Shown here in pieces: positions 1-12,574 of a stretch of DNA of 64,000 nt (position 1 is its first letter; every line of letters starts with the position of its first letter). The notes under the pieces were generated by a model. The model was not told where the DNA came from, ran no database searches, and saw only the letters and a program-made list of their open reading frames with translations. Source of the stretch: Persicaria tinctoria (taxonomy: Eukaryota; Streptophyta; Magnoliopsida; Caryophyllales; Polygonaceae); the NCBI GenBank assembly GCA_037127255.1, contig JBANSL010000013.1, positions 17,504,688 to 17,568,687 on the forward strand. Direction: 5' to 3'. The position numbers and the translations under genes were made by a program.

Positions 1-3000
1 TAGCAGAGCAGCAATATATCATGATAACATCTGTCACTACCAACTAAATCTCAGTATTGTATAACAACATGTAATATCATTCCATATCAGATGCATCATG
101 GTTATTGTCTAACATCATGCCAACAAATATAAATACATCACATCATCAAGAAAATCCTCACATCATACCGGTCAAAATAAAACAGAATCCCCACTCGCCC
201 ATCTTCACTCTTAAACCAAGACAAATCCCCTTCTAGACCCGCCAACCCCATCTTAGACAAAATTTTCCAAAGAAATCTCAATTCATCCCGATGCTTAAAT
301 CTCGCCCTCATTCCACCAAACCCTCACACACACCATCCACCTCCAAGAATCCAACTCCTATCTCTAACTCCACACCCGAGTACCCTCTCATACTATATCC
401 TCACTTCTCTTAAGGCCATTTCTTACACTCCCCACACTTCCCAAGATATCACCAACATCATGTCTTGCAAAATTCCTAAAGCTCACTCAGTCTTACCTAA
501 ACCAACATGTCTCTCTTGCGACATCTCATAACATCCTCGATCATCCTAACCACTCAAGCTCTTTCACCACTCTTCTACCACGCTACCAACGACCTCACCC
601 ACAGGTTTAAGGAAGAAGCAATAATTAAAATTATCAAACATAAGTTCTACATCATGTCAACTAGCATTTATAAACACAAAATCATGGGTTCAACAAGTCT
701 CAGTTTATCATTATGCTCAATAATCATTGCAAACATCATATACGAACATACTGAAGTCAAGCTAACATGTTGCACTATAACCTTATCAGATACAACTCAG
801 GTCTCTTAGCATATGTAGTTCACATTTTACAGGCAAAGGAATTCAATCAGGCTTAGCAACTTAGAGTAGTAACACGTCACGACACCATGGTACATTAGAT
901 CCATAAGGCATCACATCATATCATCATAGACGACAGGCAATCAGACAATAGTCATCATCAAGTCAGCACATCAACACATAAACGTCACCATCAAGCATTG
1001 CAACATGGTTATCAACATATTCAGAAAAGTTAGCAATTCAAACGGAGGACACTCCCGCCTGCAAGTCATATTGTACACAGTAACCGTGATTCTCGATGCG
1101 TGCTCGTCCCGCCGACATCATAGATCCTGAGGCCCGTGGGTTATGGGGCCACACTTCCGCCACACTGCTCTATCGCTATGCAACCTCTTCTCTCTTTCAA
1201 GCAGTCGCTCACCCAATGTATCGCGCATGAATCCAAGTTAGCAAAGATAGGGGAGTGACAAGAGCGGACAACCCAATGTTCCTTTCGAAACCAACATAGA
1301 CCAAGGCTAAGAACGATAAGACTAAAGACAAGACTTCGACCCGGGAATAGCAACGATGCCCTTATGAAAGTCTATTAGGTTATAATCGCGACAAGTAACA
1401 CGAATTCATCATGGAACGTATCAATTGCACTAATCCACACTAACATGTACCTATCTCAAAGGGGACAACGCTCGCATTCATTTTCAAAGGCACAATCGAG
1501 TACTACAACATACATGTGAGACAAGCTAGTAGCATATTATTCCACGAAACGGATAGGCTTAGCAACTTCAAACAAGTCATCCGAAGCTAGTAATGATCAT
1601 ACAGGGTCCGAGTTCATGGGAAATTTAATGAGAAAGACAAGTGTTATATATATGAACGAATGCACAAGCATGGTACACACATCAACAATTGAGTTCAAAC
1701 ATAGCATGACGAGGTATATCACAACAAGCAGATGAAGCATCATACGAGAACATATAAGAGCATTATAGTAACTATCTCATCTTAACACATTGGTCATATA
1801 ATAGGTCAAGCATGACATGTAATTATACGACAAGATACATTTAGGAAGCACATGTCCTACGTGATACTAGCAACACATGGTGTGATACAAGCACAGTTAA
1901 GAGTCATTAAAAGGGGGTTAACAGGATGTTCACAACACATCAGGAATCATCAAAAGTAACAAGAAGGACGTCATGGACAATAGATTATAATCATGCTAAG
2001 AACGAACTATCATAGGACACATATAAATGTACACTAGTTATCACATCATAAAACAGGTACAACATGTAATCATTTAGCGAGTCATTTTGGAAATCATACG
2101 CCCTACCGGATACTACTAGCACATATCAAATCATGGCCACCATCAAGGTAACTCGACTAAATTCATTCTAACATTCACGCGTCATGCATATGCGAAATGA
2201 TATAACGTGGTGTGTGATTATACGAGGTGCCAAGTCATACATTTATACAAGCATGAGAGGTTATCATAGCGTAATGTGAAAACACTACTGAACGACTATA
2301 TGGTAAGCATGCTAAGACTGAACATTATGGGAAACAAGTAAATCATCGAATCTAACATCAATCTAAACAGGATAAACTCAACCTTTTAAGAGAATAGCGG
2401 GAGGGGAGAGTCACACTATCAGGGACCTATCTCAAGAGGGAATCAACAGTAAGGTAGGCAAGGTACGTATGGTCCACATAGGTCGCAACCAAAGGTCCTA
2501 CATGATGCTAATGGCATATCATAACATTTAATACATGCACACACTTGATTGATTAACACAACAATACCCAAAGACACCGCATTAACATAGTCCATCGATA
2601 CAGAGCATGGGAGGAATGTAGCACGCGTAACGCAAGCCTATATAACAGGGCAATATAAGTAAAATCTGAGGCATGTGTTCCAATTCAATAATATTAAATG
2701 AGACACACATTTATCAAGACATTTCTTCGACCGCATGGTCACAGATGGAGCTACTAATTTATTCAAACAAAGCCAAGGGCATTCTTCTCACACTATCATG
2801 GACCTAATCCAGGAGAAGACGACAATTATATAGACTCATATCATGCCATTCATGCTTCTAATAAGTCGTTAGTACTACCAATACAACATGTCAATTAGAC
2901 TTGCGAAGACAACATATACTCAAGACAAGAAGGAAGATGCAACACGAGACCTAAGCAATGGGGCAAGCATGGGTACAGAATGTCGTACAACCACGAATTT

Positions 3001-4140
3001 ACATTAAGGATCATCACAATAACATGTACTAGATTATATGTTGACATCAAGTTGTAACACGTATCAATTAAGGAATTTGCTTCATCAAGGTATCAAAATT
3101 TAACGATCACACTATCATGAACCTAATAGAGTAAAACCATGCAGATTCATTTCATGCAGTTCACACTTCCATTCAATCCTACGATCAATAGGCCAAGTAA
3201 ACATGCTCTGACAACATATAATCATGGTAGAAGCCAAGACATAACACAAGACCTAAGCAATGTAACCAATCATAGATGCAACAACATGAGTAGCTTTTTA
3301 CCAATGGTCATTCACATGGTACATGCCAAAGATTACAAAACTATATCATGCAATTCAGAGATAGTCATAATTACAACCGGACAGAGATCCCTAAGGGCAA
3401 CCATTGACTTTCCCAACCGACTCATCACCCCTCTTTCCCGTGGGAGTTTGGTACGACTCCTCGTGGTAAGAAAATAAAGGTTGATCCTCATATGAATAAG
3501 GAAGGACAGCCCCAGGAACACCTTACTCCTAACTCAAGTGACATCTAGAACTTCCAATACTCACTCAGACAACCTTAACATCCAACCATGATTTCCGACA
3601 CAATGTGTTTACCAACCTAATTTCCCGTGAAGGACATTAACACCCAGAAGAAGATTCGATAGACCCGGAAAAGGCTTAACATAGTGGAAAAAGGTGTCCC
3701 ACACAAGCTAGGCTTGACCATATAAGAACAAGGGTACTCCCACTATCCCGTTTGCACAAATATGTCAATACACAACTCATTGTTAGGCATACCAAATCAG
3801 ATCTCTAGCATAGCAAGCACTCAACACAGAATCAGTTAATAACACTCATAATGCTCTCGTTAGAAACTTCCAGACCCATCTGTAAAGAGCAAGCTAGTAT
3901 TTTGCCTACCGTTCCCAACTACACCCAATAGGGCGGTCTAGCGCCTTTACCACCCACTCGCGTCCCCGTTAGGTCGATCTTCCTCTTTTATTACAAGTCA
4001 AGTTCATTACTTAGTCCAATTTCGGTTAGGCATCTTAAGTTCATTTTGCCCCTTTAAAACGCTTACAAATCCTTTGAAATTCATGGGCGGTTTTCCAAAA
4101 CATACACTCGACCCTTTTGTACCCGAATTGCACAACCTCA
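1..4140 (-). mobile_element. Non-coding internal region of a Ty3/gypsy-type LTR retrotransposon
   Basis: This is the internal side of the LTR at 4157-7149, because the primer-binding site at 4141-4152 reads on the minus strand and points leftward. No gag or pol motif is visible on either strand in 4.1 kb, and ORFs are all short. A phrase beginning TCACACTATCA(T/G)GGACCTA recurs near 2411, 2788 and 3105, about 320-380 bases apart, so part of the leader is made of old, diverged tandem repeats. Either the element has a very long untranslated leader with gag beyond the window edge, or it is a non-autonomous derivative. I cannot choose between these from the window. Confidence 0.6.
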
Positions 4141-4152
4141 GCTCTGATACCA
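4141..4152 (-). other. Primer-binding site, complementary to initiator tRNA-Met
   Basis: The minus strand reads TGGTATCAGAGC, a 12-base match to the 3' end of plant initiator tRNA-Met. It starts four bases inside the LTR end at 4157. This fixes the element's orientation (minus) and identifies 4157-7149 as its 5' LTR. This primer is usual for many plant chromoviruses (for example Tekay/Del) and copia elements; the large LTR makes the former more likely. Confidence 0.85.
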
Positions 4153-4156
4153 TCTT

Positions 4157-7149
4157 TGTAACGGCCCAGAATTATGATTTCCGGGTTACGTTTCAAGGGA
4201 TAAAACCCCTTGTTCGGATCTTGCAATCCAGGTACGGGTCGAGGTTTCAAACTCATTTTAAGATTTGTAGAAAGGGGGATTTCAAACCCTAAAACCTCGA
4301 AGGGCCGTTGGGTACCCTTAACCTGTCCTAAGACTATGTCGCGGAAACCATTTCAACCGGAAGTAAAGCGGAAGTAAAGTACAAATACAAGTGCCACGGC
4401 GGAGCCGGGTCAAAACGGAGTCAAAAGTAATAATCCAAAACAATATAATCAGAGTCTGATGAAGTCTATAACTCCAGCGCTCACTCTCCGCCGACAAAAT
4501 GACCCGCGCAATAAGCAAACAGCACCGATAGGATGAACATAAATAATTCCAAAAAAAATTGATTTGGAGCGGGATCAGATCGATGCCCACTTAACTCTGC
4601 ATCCCAACCATAAGCACACATATACGCCATACCTAATAAAGATGCTCTAATGCAGTACGAAATTCAAACACACTAGCATGCTCCTAGTTCATAATAATGT
4701 GCAGAAATACTGTAAAGGGCCCAAGACAATGCCAAGTGGCATATCCCTCTCCTACCTCCACCCCTTCCGACAGGCGGAGACTGGCCAGCTCGTGAATGCA
4801 TTCATTCATAATAGGGCGGCACGCATGCCTAACCCGCTCCACAATAAAGCCCGCAGGCATATCATAATATAAGGAAGTACTCGATTGACTCAGGGTACCC
4901 GATGAGGCTGGGCTACCCTATGACCCTAGCAAAGACTCTAGGACTATCACAGATACGGCCGTTCTGTTTACAAACACATAGAGAAGTAGAATGCTCAACG
5001 ATCAATGCAACCTAGCATGGTACTACATGGCATGCTGATCATGAATGCAACACCTAGTATATCATGCACTTAAAGCAGGGAATAGCTCTATTCAATCTGA
5101 GTAAGCTCCGAAGAGACTTACCTGGAAGTGCAGAACAGCAAGATAACACAAGCAAGGGCCCAAATGCAAGTCCAAAGCAATCCAAAAAGCAATACACCCT
5201 ATCATCAAGTCATTTCCATAAGCTACCGATCCACATTCATACACACGAACTCAAGTTCTCAACATCCTCAAAACCAGCCGATAGTAAAACCATTTTCAAA
5301 ACCTTTTCGATACGATCAACATCAACCAAAATCATTTACTTCCAGTCAACTCATCGATAAAATCGTACCAACCACATTTCCAAACTTCCTTTTTAAAACC
5401 AACATCATAAAACCAAGACAAAGAATCTCGACATTAACCATTTAAATCTTAAAACCAATACCTCAAAATCATATTATAGAATTAATTCCGGCAATTTGGT
5501 TTTCCATCTCAATCCTTTAAAAGACATTTCCGAAACTTGAAAATCCCCTTTTAAATAATACTACCTTTAAAACAATATTGAAATATATAATAATTTCCAG
5601 AAATTATACTTATCCTAAAATCTCATAATATAATACTAATAATGACAACACCAAGATATAATTATGAGTAACACCACAAAATAACCAAGTAACATACTAC
5701 ATCAATTATTGCGTAACATAACATATATAAAACAACACCCATTTAACTTCTTCAAAACCGGATTCATTTTGTAAAAAAAATAGGCCCAAGGCCACTTTAG
5801 AAAAATAGGCCCATTCCTCTCTTCAATTTGGAAATCCGAAATGGGAAATGAAGTGGGCCCCATGCACAAGCTGATTGAGGGAGTGGGACCCGCCAGCTCA
5901 GGAAACGGGGAGATGGAATGTTACTGTTCCTCCATCTTCAACCCCTGTGTTCGAGAAAAGTGAAGGAAAGGAGGGAGCTTTTGAAGCTCGACGGTGACAA
6001 TGGGCAACTCCGATCACCTAAACGACCACCCGACATCGATGACAAGGAATTGACAAGAAAGTAGAGAAAAGGGGATCCTCACCGAGGGTTTCGTTTCGCC
6101 GGACAAGCGCGAGAAATCGCCTCGATTCGCTTCGCCGGAGACGGGAGATCGTCGGAGATGGCCTAAGGAGAGTGTTGGGGTGTTAAAGTTCCACCTTTAT
6201 GCCGCTTGGAGCTGAATGGAAGGGAAAGGAGGGAGATGGGGGATCTTACCGGTTTCGAACCGAGACAGAGGAGGAACGACGGTGACTGTTCTTGGCCTCC
6301 GGGGAGCTCCTGGGCTCATCTGGCTGCCTGCGGATGTCGAGGAAGACGGGGATGGTGCTGCTAATCGACGAGGTTGAGGAGGAGAGGGGAGCTGGTGTTG
6401 ATCGGCCTCGCTTGTACAACGGAACAAGGGAGGATGGAGCCGTTTGGATGCGCAGAAGGAGGAAGATGGAGGTGACGGTGGTGGCGGCGGGGAAGACTGG
6501 TGGGGAGATGGTGGTGACGGAGGGGTGGTGATGTGTGGTGGTGATCGGAAAACAAGACCAAAATGGAAGCTGTTTGTGGGTGGTTCTGAAATTCAAAGAG
6601 GGGAGTAGAGGAGAGGGAGAGGGGCTGAAGACCTGAGATTTATTGTGAAGAAGAAGGAACTTGTTGTTGAGGGTTCAGGGTAGAGAGGTCTCCAATTGTA
6701 GGGCAATCGGTACAGCATTGGGTCTAGTCTTTTGTTTTAAAGAGGGATGGGGTGGAGTGCAGCAAACTTTGGTCAAACAAGGGGAGAATTGCAGGGATGT
6801 TTGTCCTCTTGTATTTGTATGGATGTGAAAGAGAACCCAATTTTTAATTTTTAATGGGTTAAAGAATCTGTTATTTTTGTGAAGAGAGAAATGTTGTTTG
6901 TTTTCAAAGAATAGGGCAACCCCTCAAGGTGAAGGGTAAGAGTTGGTGATATAAGGCGAAAAGACGGATTCAATCGTTAAAGTTAAAAATTGTGCTGGAA
7001 TTCGCTTTAAGAATTTCAATTTTGATTTAGTAAATTAAAGACGAGTTTTTTTTGAAGTATCCGAATTTTTATTTTATTTTATCTTATATTTTTTTTTTCG
7101 ACTTAAATCCATTTATATTATTTATTATTTAAAAATTCGGGCCTTTACA
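4157..7149 (-). mobile_element. 5' long terminal repeat (about 3.0 kb) of a gypsy-type retrotransposon
   Basis: On the plus strand it starts TGTAACGGCCC and ends GGGCCTTTACA, a near-perfect terminal inverted match with TG...CA ends. It is followed inward by a tRNA-iMet primer-binding site. A related copy lies at 61235-64000, in the same orientation: the first ~1 kb (around 4157-5130) and the GC-rich part (about 5850-6600) match clearly in order, with many substitutions and small indels. The short ORFs in 6197-6596 lie in this GC-rich part and are not genes. The target-site base run outside the right end is ATGCT; the matching partner lies beyond the left window edge. Confidence 0.8.
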
Positions 7150-7197
7150 ATGCTATCGGCTAGGCTGCGCCAGCCGAAATCTTACCTTATCAAAAAA

Positions 7198-7313
7198 AAA
7201 AAAGGCCGACCCGACAGTCCGACCCGCCAGGTCAATCAACCCGCCGACCCGTCCCAACCCCGGGTCAGGGTTAGAGTCACCCTCCCCGGGTTGTCGACCC
7301 GTGGCCGTGTCTA
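7198..7313 (-). mobile_element. Possible truncated hAT-type MITE end
   Basis: This GC-rich block repeats CCGACCCG-like words. Read on the minus strand it begins TAGACACGGCCACGGGTCG, like the termini of the two hAT MITEs found intact elsewhere in the window (23616-24441 and 56209-56650). No opposite end or 8-bp target duplication was found, so it is at best one terminus cut off, perhaps by the neighbouring LTR insertion. Confidence 0.3.
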
Positions 7314-7428
7314 GGTAACCACTATAACCAACAAATGGATCCCCATTTTGCCTTTTTTTTTTAAATTTAAATTAAACAAATTCCAGTTTGCAGATCCCGT
7401 ATCGATCGTACCATAAATTACAGTTACC

Positions 7429-7571
7429 ATGTCTTTGGAAAGGCTTTACAACTCATTCAGACAGCTCAACCTTCACAATGTAGAGCCCATTTCTAACAGC
7501 TTGGATCAGCTGTCTCCAAAGGCCCAGCCCCGTGCTGTGCCTCCCCACCCAGCCTGGAAAAAAAAAGAATA
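7429..7571 (+). CDS. Short unidentified coding-like fragment, 46 codons
   Basis: An ATG at 7429 opens a short frame whose first 43 codons have a natural, charged composition (start MSLERLYNSF, then a PKAQPRAVPPHP stretch) before it runs into an A-rich tract and stops. It resembles the first exon of a conserved protein more than random sequence, but I do not recognise the family and see no continuation exon in the next 500 bases. It may be a captured exon or chance. Confidence 0.22.
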
Positions 7572-8540
7572 AAATTTGAAGAAAGAAAAAAAAAAATAAT
7601 GAATGACGATTTGTGTGAGGAGGGACAGGGTTATAGGGAGAATCTTGACTCTTGAGACAACAGATCCACTCTCCATTTCTAAGCAATTTAAAGCTACGAT
7701 TATTAAAAAACAAAATTTCACATGAATGTATTCATTCGCAAAGAAGCAACATTTTTAAATCAATTAATTCATGCGAAGGCGCAAATTTTCTCTCTAATTT
7801 AGTGAATGTCTCCCAAATCCGGTAAATTGGGGTTTTGTCCACCTAAAATTTTATGGACAAAATTGCCCTTTCATATATAAGCGTATATGCTGTAAACCGC
7901 TCTTTTTAGAGATCTCCATCCACCGTTGCTCTCAAGAGTTGGCCGCCGCTTCTCCCACGTCTCGCTCTCGACCGACCTCTTCTCTTTCCCATGGCGGCGG
8001 AGGAGAACGGAGAGGAGCAACCTAGATCTGAGTCCGCTTGACATCCTTCAACCTAGATCCCGATGAGAGGAGCGGAGGAAGTCCCCTGACGGCGGAGAAG
8101 AACGGAGATTCGGCTCGAATCCGAGGAGATCTGCCTGAAGAACCGTAGATCTGAGTTGCAGCAGATCGGATACAAGCAGGAACCAGAGGAGACGAATTCG
8201 GCAGAGGGATTCCTTGATCACTGCCTCCAGTCCTTGTCGATCAATCGATGATGTTGAATTGTTGGAGGCGGCGTTAATCGAAACCAGAGGATCACCTTCG
8301 ATTTGATGATGGCGGTGGAATCCGACAGTGCCGACGAAGACCGAGGATCACCTTCGAGATGAATCGGACAGGGAGATGGTGAGGTCGGCCCTTTCATGCC
8401 AATCCCAGTCAGTGGTGCTCCCGGGGATCAGCCAGGAGGAGTTCGATTCCAAGGTCGCCGCCGAATCTGAATCCTCTGATTACTTCCTCTGCTGGCTCTA
8501 GGTATGATTCGGGCTCTGGATCAGGTGGAGGGATGCGTGC
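7572..8540 (+). other. Stretch without a recognisable gene; possible promoter and leader
   Basis: A TATATAAG box near 7875 is followed by CT-rich leader-like sequence and GA-rich GC-moderate sequence with short frames (for example ATG at 7991, 16 codons). This looks like a promoter plus 5' untranslated region, possibly of a captured or decayed gene, but no protein family could be recognised. Confidence 0.2.
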
Positions 8541-11012
8541 TAAAGGTGCTGAAATTGCACTCTCACTTTCAGATCTATTCTCTCATCGCTTTCTAAGTTA
8601 GATCCGCATCAATTTGTGGAGATTTTCGCCCTGTAGATTGCACTTTCGAAGGTGCTCATACAGATCCTTCTCCACGGTTGCGCATACTCCTCCTGCTTCA
8701 TCAATCCCTTAATTTCAGCACATTAAAGATTTCAGCAATAGCAGAAGATATGAAATCGGCGTTTGCGGCGGAGATGTAGGCCCGGTGCCCGGCGGAGCGA
8801 GGATCCGGCAATCGTCTTCATAATCTATAGAAGAGAACAGAGGCGTTCCGCGTTCGTTGTGAAAGGAGAGAGGATAGAGAAATGGCGGAAAAGTGCTGAA
8901 ATCATGTGTGGAGGTATCTAAATATTTATTGCTGAATGAGGTACTTGAGAAATCAAATGATGAACACCAGAAGCGAATGGCAGGAATGAGACAGGCTGAG
9001 TCAAGGTTGATGGCGACGATAGAGATGCCTTCTCCCTCACCGTCGCTCCTGAGCATCGTCGGAGCAAGGTCTCCTATCTCTCCCTTCCCCTGCGTAACTG
9101 TGAATGTCTCTGTAACTTGATTAACAATTTCTCAGTCTCTAATTTCAGCACTCCAATTTCAGCACTGGCAGCTCCTTGCTATAGCATCTACAAGAGTGTT
9201 CATGGTTGTCTCATTTAGGTCTGATTTCCAATTGTCAATCTTGTTCTTGTTGTTGTTTTTTATTGATGTATCTCTGATCTGAAATGTAGAATTTCGCTGA
9301 GCTTGTGTACTGCACTTCTAATTTATAGCATCTACAAGTTGTGTACATTTTAGGGAATTCAGATATGGATTATGATAAATTCCACTCAAGGTTTCACAAT
9401 TTAAAAGTTTTTAAACTGAGATTCAGAATTTTCTTCAGATGGATTTGGACAATGATTACTGGTTTATTGATTTTCCTTCAGATGGACTTGTTTATGGTTT
9501 GTTGACTGCACTGCTAGCATTAGTCTTAAGTCTTAACAACCTGTTTATTTTTTTGACCTTGCAACATGGGAGGACTGAATTGTACGAGGACTGAACTACA
9601 TAGTACATACCTCCCTTTTTTTCCCTTCAGGATAAGTATTACAAGGATTGAACTATGTGAAAGAACATGTAGATGCATACATTTTCTATTAAATATCAAT
9701 ATCCTATACATTGCTAATCTTTCACATGTCAAAAATGAACTTGTTTTGAACCGTTGAATTTGTGCTGTGCTTATGCTTGTATTTTATTTTATTTTTTTCT
9801 GGTGTGTGGTTTCTTTACATATATGGTCATTGTTTTTGCTAGTAGAAAGTTTTGTAGATTTAGATGAAATGTTTGGGGGTGATCATTGTTTTTGCTACAT
9901 GTTTATAGCTCTGTTTGATTGTGTGTATTTGCTATGACTACCATGTACTGAGAACCCCGGTTTCAACATTTCAGCAACGTCGGTAGAGCGAGGAAGAACA
10001 AAGAGAGCATGACGAAGCCCGGTTTCAGCATTTCAGCAGGTAGAGCCAATGTTATTAATTAGCTAATGTAAAAGGCCGGTAGAGCTAATGTTATTAACCA
10101 AACCTGTAGACCTGTGGTTAATGAGTTTTTCATCCTAATTATGGTAATGTCTACCAACGGGGAAGTAGCTTTATTAATTGGCTTGATGTTTTAAGAGTTT
10201 TCTTGTGGATATTTATTTGCTTATTGTATGAAGAAGCAATGTTTTCACCTTGCAGTGTCAATTACGCATCATTTTGGGGCTAAGCATTGCTGAAAGGGAT
10301 TAATGCAGCAGTGGTAAGTGATTCATCATTCCAATTTTTCATTAGTTGTTTTCACTTAATTTATGCATAAATTTCTTGACCCTTCGGATAGATATACTTG
10401 ATTTGTTGTTAAGCGGGATTATATCGATCCATGTTCTATAGTAGTTTTTCTAATTGGGGGTTATCTTGTTGAATTGGTCTTTCCAGTGAATTGTTTTGAT
10501 ATAGATGTTTTTTGTTCTGCTGAAACCGATTTGATGATGCTGAAATTGATTTGCATTTGTAGAATCGATTGAAATCGACCCGCTGGAACGAGTTCTGGAT
10601 AAAGGCGAGATCCAAGCAATTCGAAGTCTGAGAAATTTGCAAGAAATAAGAAAAGATGGTAATAGGAATTCTAGATCTCACAGAAAACTCGACGATTTCT
10701 AAATCATCTCTTTATCCCGGGTGAAGGCCCTCTTGGATTTAGCATTTAGAGATGATTTGTTTGATATTTTTATGTGAATTGGTTAGTTTGCTACTTTGAT
10801 TGAGTTTGCTTTGTTGAGAGTTTGGATATTGACAATTTCAGCAAAAAAATTTTGCCTTGCTGAAATTGATTCTTATAAAATTCTATGAGCTACTATATCT
10901 TACAAGCATATATGACAACATTTCAGCCTTTCAACATTTCAGTATTTCAGCATTCCAGTAGCTTGTATGTATAACATTTTCAGCAGTGTCAGCAATAACC
11001 ATTTTAGCATCA
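8541..11012. repeat. Field of dispersed TGCTGAA / TTCAGCA motifs, no gene recognised
   Basis: The 7-mer TGCTGAA occurs in both orientations about sixteen times here, and about twenty-seven times by 11345, mostly as ATTTCAGCA or TGCTGAAAT. By chance less than one occurrence would be expected in 2.8 kb. Between the motifs the sequence is T-rich, intron-like, and has only short frames (for example 8893-9120, 75 codons, unrecognised). The clustering in both orientations recalls subterminal transposase-binding motifs of CACTA or hAT elements, but no matching termini were found. Confidence 0.6.
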
Positions 11013-11175
11013 ACAACGTTGCTGAAATCGGAGTTTTAGCATCAACAAAATTGATGAAACTGGGGTTTCAGCATCGACAACGTTGCTGAAACCGGAGTTT
11101 TAGCATCAACAACGTTGCTGAAACCGGGGGTTCAGCATCAACAACAGTGCTGAAATCGGGGTTTCAGCAACTCTG
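11013..11175 (+). repeat. Tandem array of about 33-bp units with hairpin potential
   Basis: About five diverged units of the form AGCATCAACAACGTTGCTGA followed by AACCGGGGTTTC. Each unit pairs TTCAGCA with TGCTGAA around a short CAACAACGT centre, so each can fold into a small stem-loop on either strand. It is the densest part of the TGCTGAA field. Confidence 0.75.
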
Positions 11176-11345
11176 GAAACGCGAAAAAAAAAACGAAAAA
11201 AAAGTAATGCGAAAAAAAACTGCTGAAACAGAGGGTGGCACAGGGGTTTCAGCAACTATCGAAATGCGAAAAAAAACGAAAAAAAAGTAACGCGAAAAAA
11301 AAAACTGCTGAAACAGAGGGTGGCACATGAGTTTCAGCAACTCTG
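11158..11345 (+). repeat. About 84-bp tandem repeats with A-tracts
   Basis: Two full units and part of a third share the order GGGGTTTCAGCAACTCTGGA, ACGCG followed by long A runs, then CTGCTGAAACAGAGGGTGGC. The same unit reappears at 20826-21000, beyond the LINE and solo LTR. The A-tracts separated by CG or GTAACGCG are the same in both places, so the two blocks are one repeat family, 9.5 kb apart and in the same orientation. Confidence 0.75.
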
Positions 11346-12549
11346 TAAACGCGGAGGGAAAAGGTTGGGTATTAGAGTGAGAAACTTGAGAGAGAAACTG
11401 TCTTTTGAGGGTTTCTCTTCTCTTAGTTTTCTCTACTCGCTTTGGCCCTCCCTCCGCCTCCCACCCACGATTCTTAATTCTTTTGGGTTTGTTTTTCCAA
11501 ATTCAAGCTATTTGGGTGGGTAATTTGTGATCTTTCGCAAGGAATCTTCACTGTTGAGATAAGATTATCACGAGGCATATGGTTGTGGTTTTCTCATGTG
11601 CGTGCTTGGTTTTGTTGTGCCCTCTCCGGGAAACTTTCCGTCATCCTCTGTCCAGTTATTGGGCGGATTTTCGGAGGTTTGGGATCTAGATCTGTATATT
11701 TTAAGGCGTCTCACTCTTTCTCAGATCTGGATCTTGAATCTTTGTTCTCTTGGGTCGGTCCTGTACTTGGATCTGTTCGAACGCCTCATCGGATTTGTTC
11801 GGAATTGTTCGAGTGGTTGAGGCGTGTTCTCGGCGGCTGTGGGAGGCCTAGATCTGGGTTGTGGTTGACGTCTTGGTGTTCAGATCTGAGCGCTCATTTG
11901 TGGGAGTAGTTTCGGGGTTTGGATCTACGTATTTGCTCGTCTTCTCTCCTCCCTTTCTCCGTCCTGGCCGGTGGGGGTGCAGCCAATGGTGGATGGTGCT
12001 TCGTCGGAGTAGATTCGGACTTGTCTGTTCAGCTTTCGCGGTTTGGTCCGGATGGGAGATGGGGCGTGTAGGCTGGCCTTGGGGGTGACCTGTTGGTGAG
12101 ATGGGGCTGCTGCGTTGGGCCCCCCAGGTTGCGGGTTGGCTTCCCTGTCGCTCGTCCTACTGAGTCCGGGTCGGGCTTTTCTTTCAGGTTCGTTTCTCCT
12201 CTCCCTGGTGCTCGTCCTGGCTGCTTTCTTGTGCTCTTCTGCCTGGGTTGGAGTATCTACTGGTTTTTCGGTGTTGCTGAGTGCTCAATGTGTGGCTGTT
12301 GGTGATGATTCCGGGGCTTTTTGTCGACGCCGTTGGCCTGGCGCTTTGGTCGGGCACAGCTGTAGCTTGTGGGTCAGGCCGTGGTGTTATCACATGTGGG
12401 TCCGGCGCCGGTGGCGCATGTGGTGTTATTCATAAATTGGTGTCAGGAACGGAGCGTGTTAGTTGATCCACAATATGATGCGCGTGGGTCTATTGTGGTG
12501 AGAAATGTTGCTGATGTTAGCCTGCAAAGTGGGGCCCTCCTTTGGCATG
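11346..12549 (+). other. GC-rich, T/G-rich unexplained block (LINE-like leader?)
   Basis: About 1.2 kb of GC-rich sequence begins with a CT-rich leader, contains several overlapping 60-110-codon frames rich in W, C, G and S, and ends abruptly at the poly(T) of the minus-strand LINE. The long overlapping frames are typical of GC-rich non-coding DNA. A similar block without homology I could establish lies at 50940-51800. Possible identities are a 5' leader of a LINE or LTR element, or the first part of the copia remnant whose remaining half lies beyond the LINE. Neither is demonstrated. Confidence 0.3.
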
Positions 12550-12574
12550 TTTTTTTTTTGACGCAAGATAAGGT

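Noticed and set aside
6197..6596. Protein-coding gene in overlapping GC-rich frames
   Set aside because: Lies inside the LTR; the frames are on both strands and the same GC-rich part recurs in the LTR at 63040-63690.
12440..12549. Copia GAG-pre-integrase remnant (ending ALLWH) to be joined with integrase at 21002
   Set aside because: Only a five-residue resemblance supports it; distance of 8.5 kb and different flanking DNA make it unsafe to claim.
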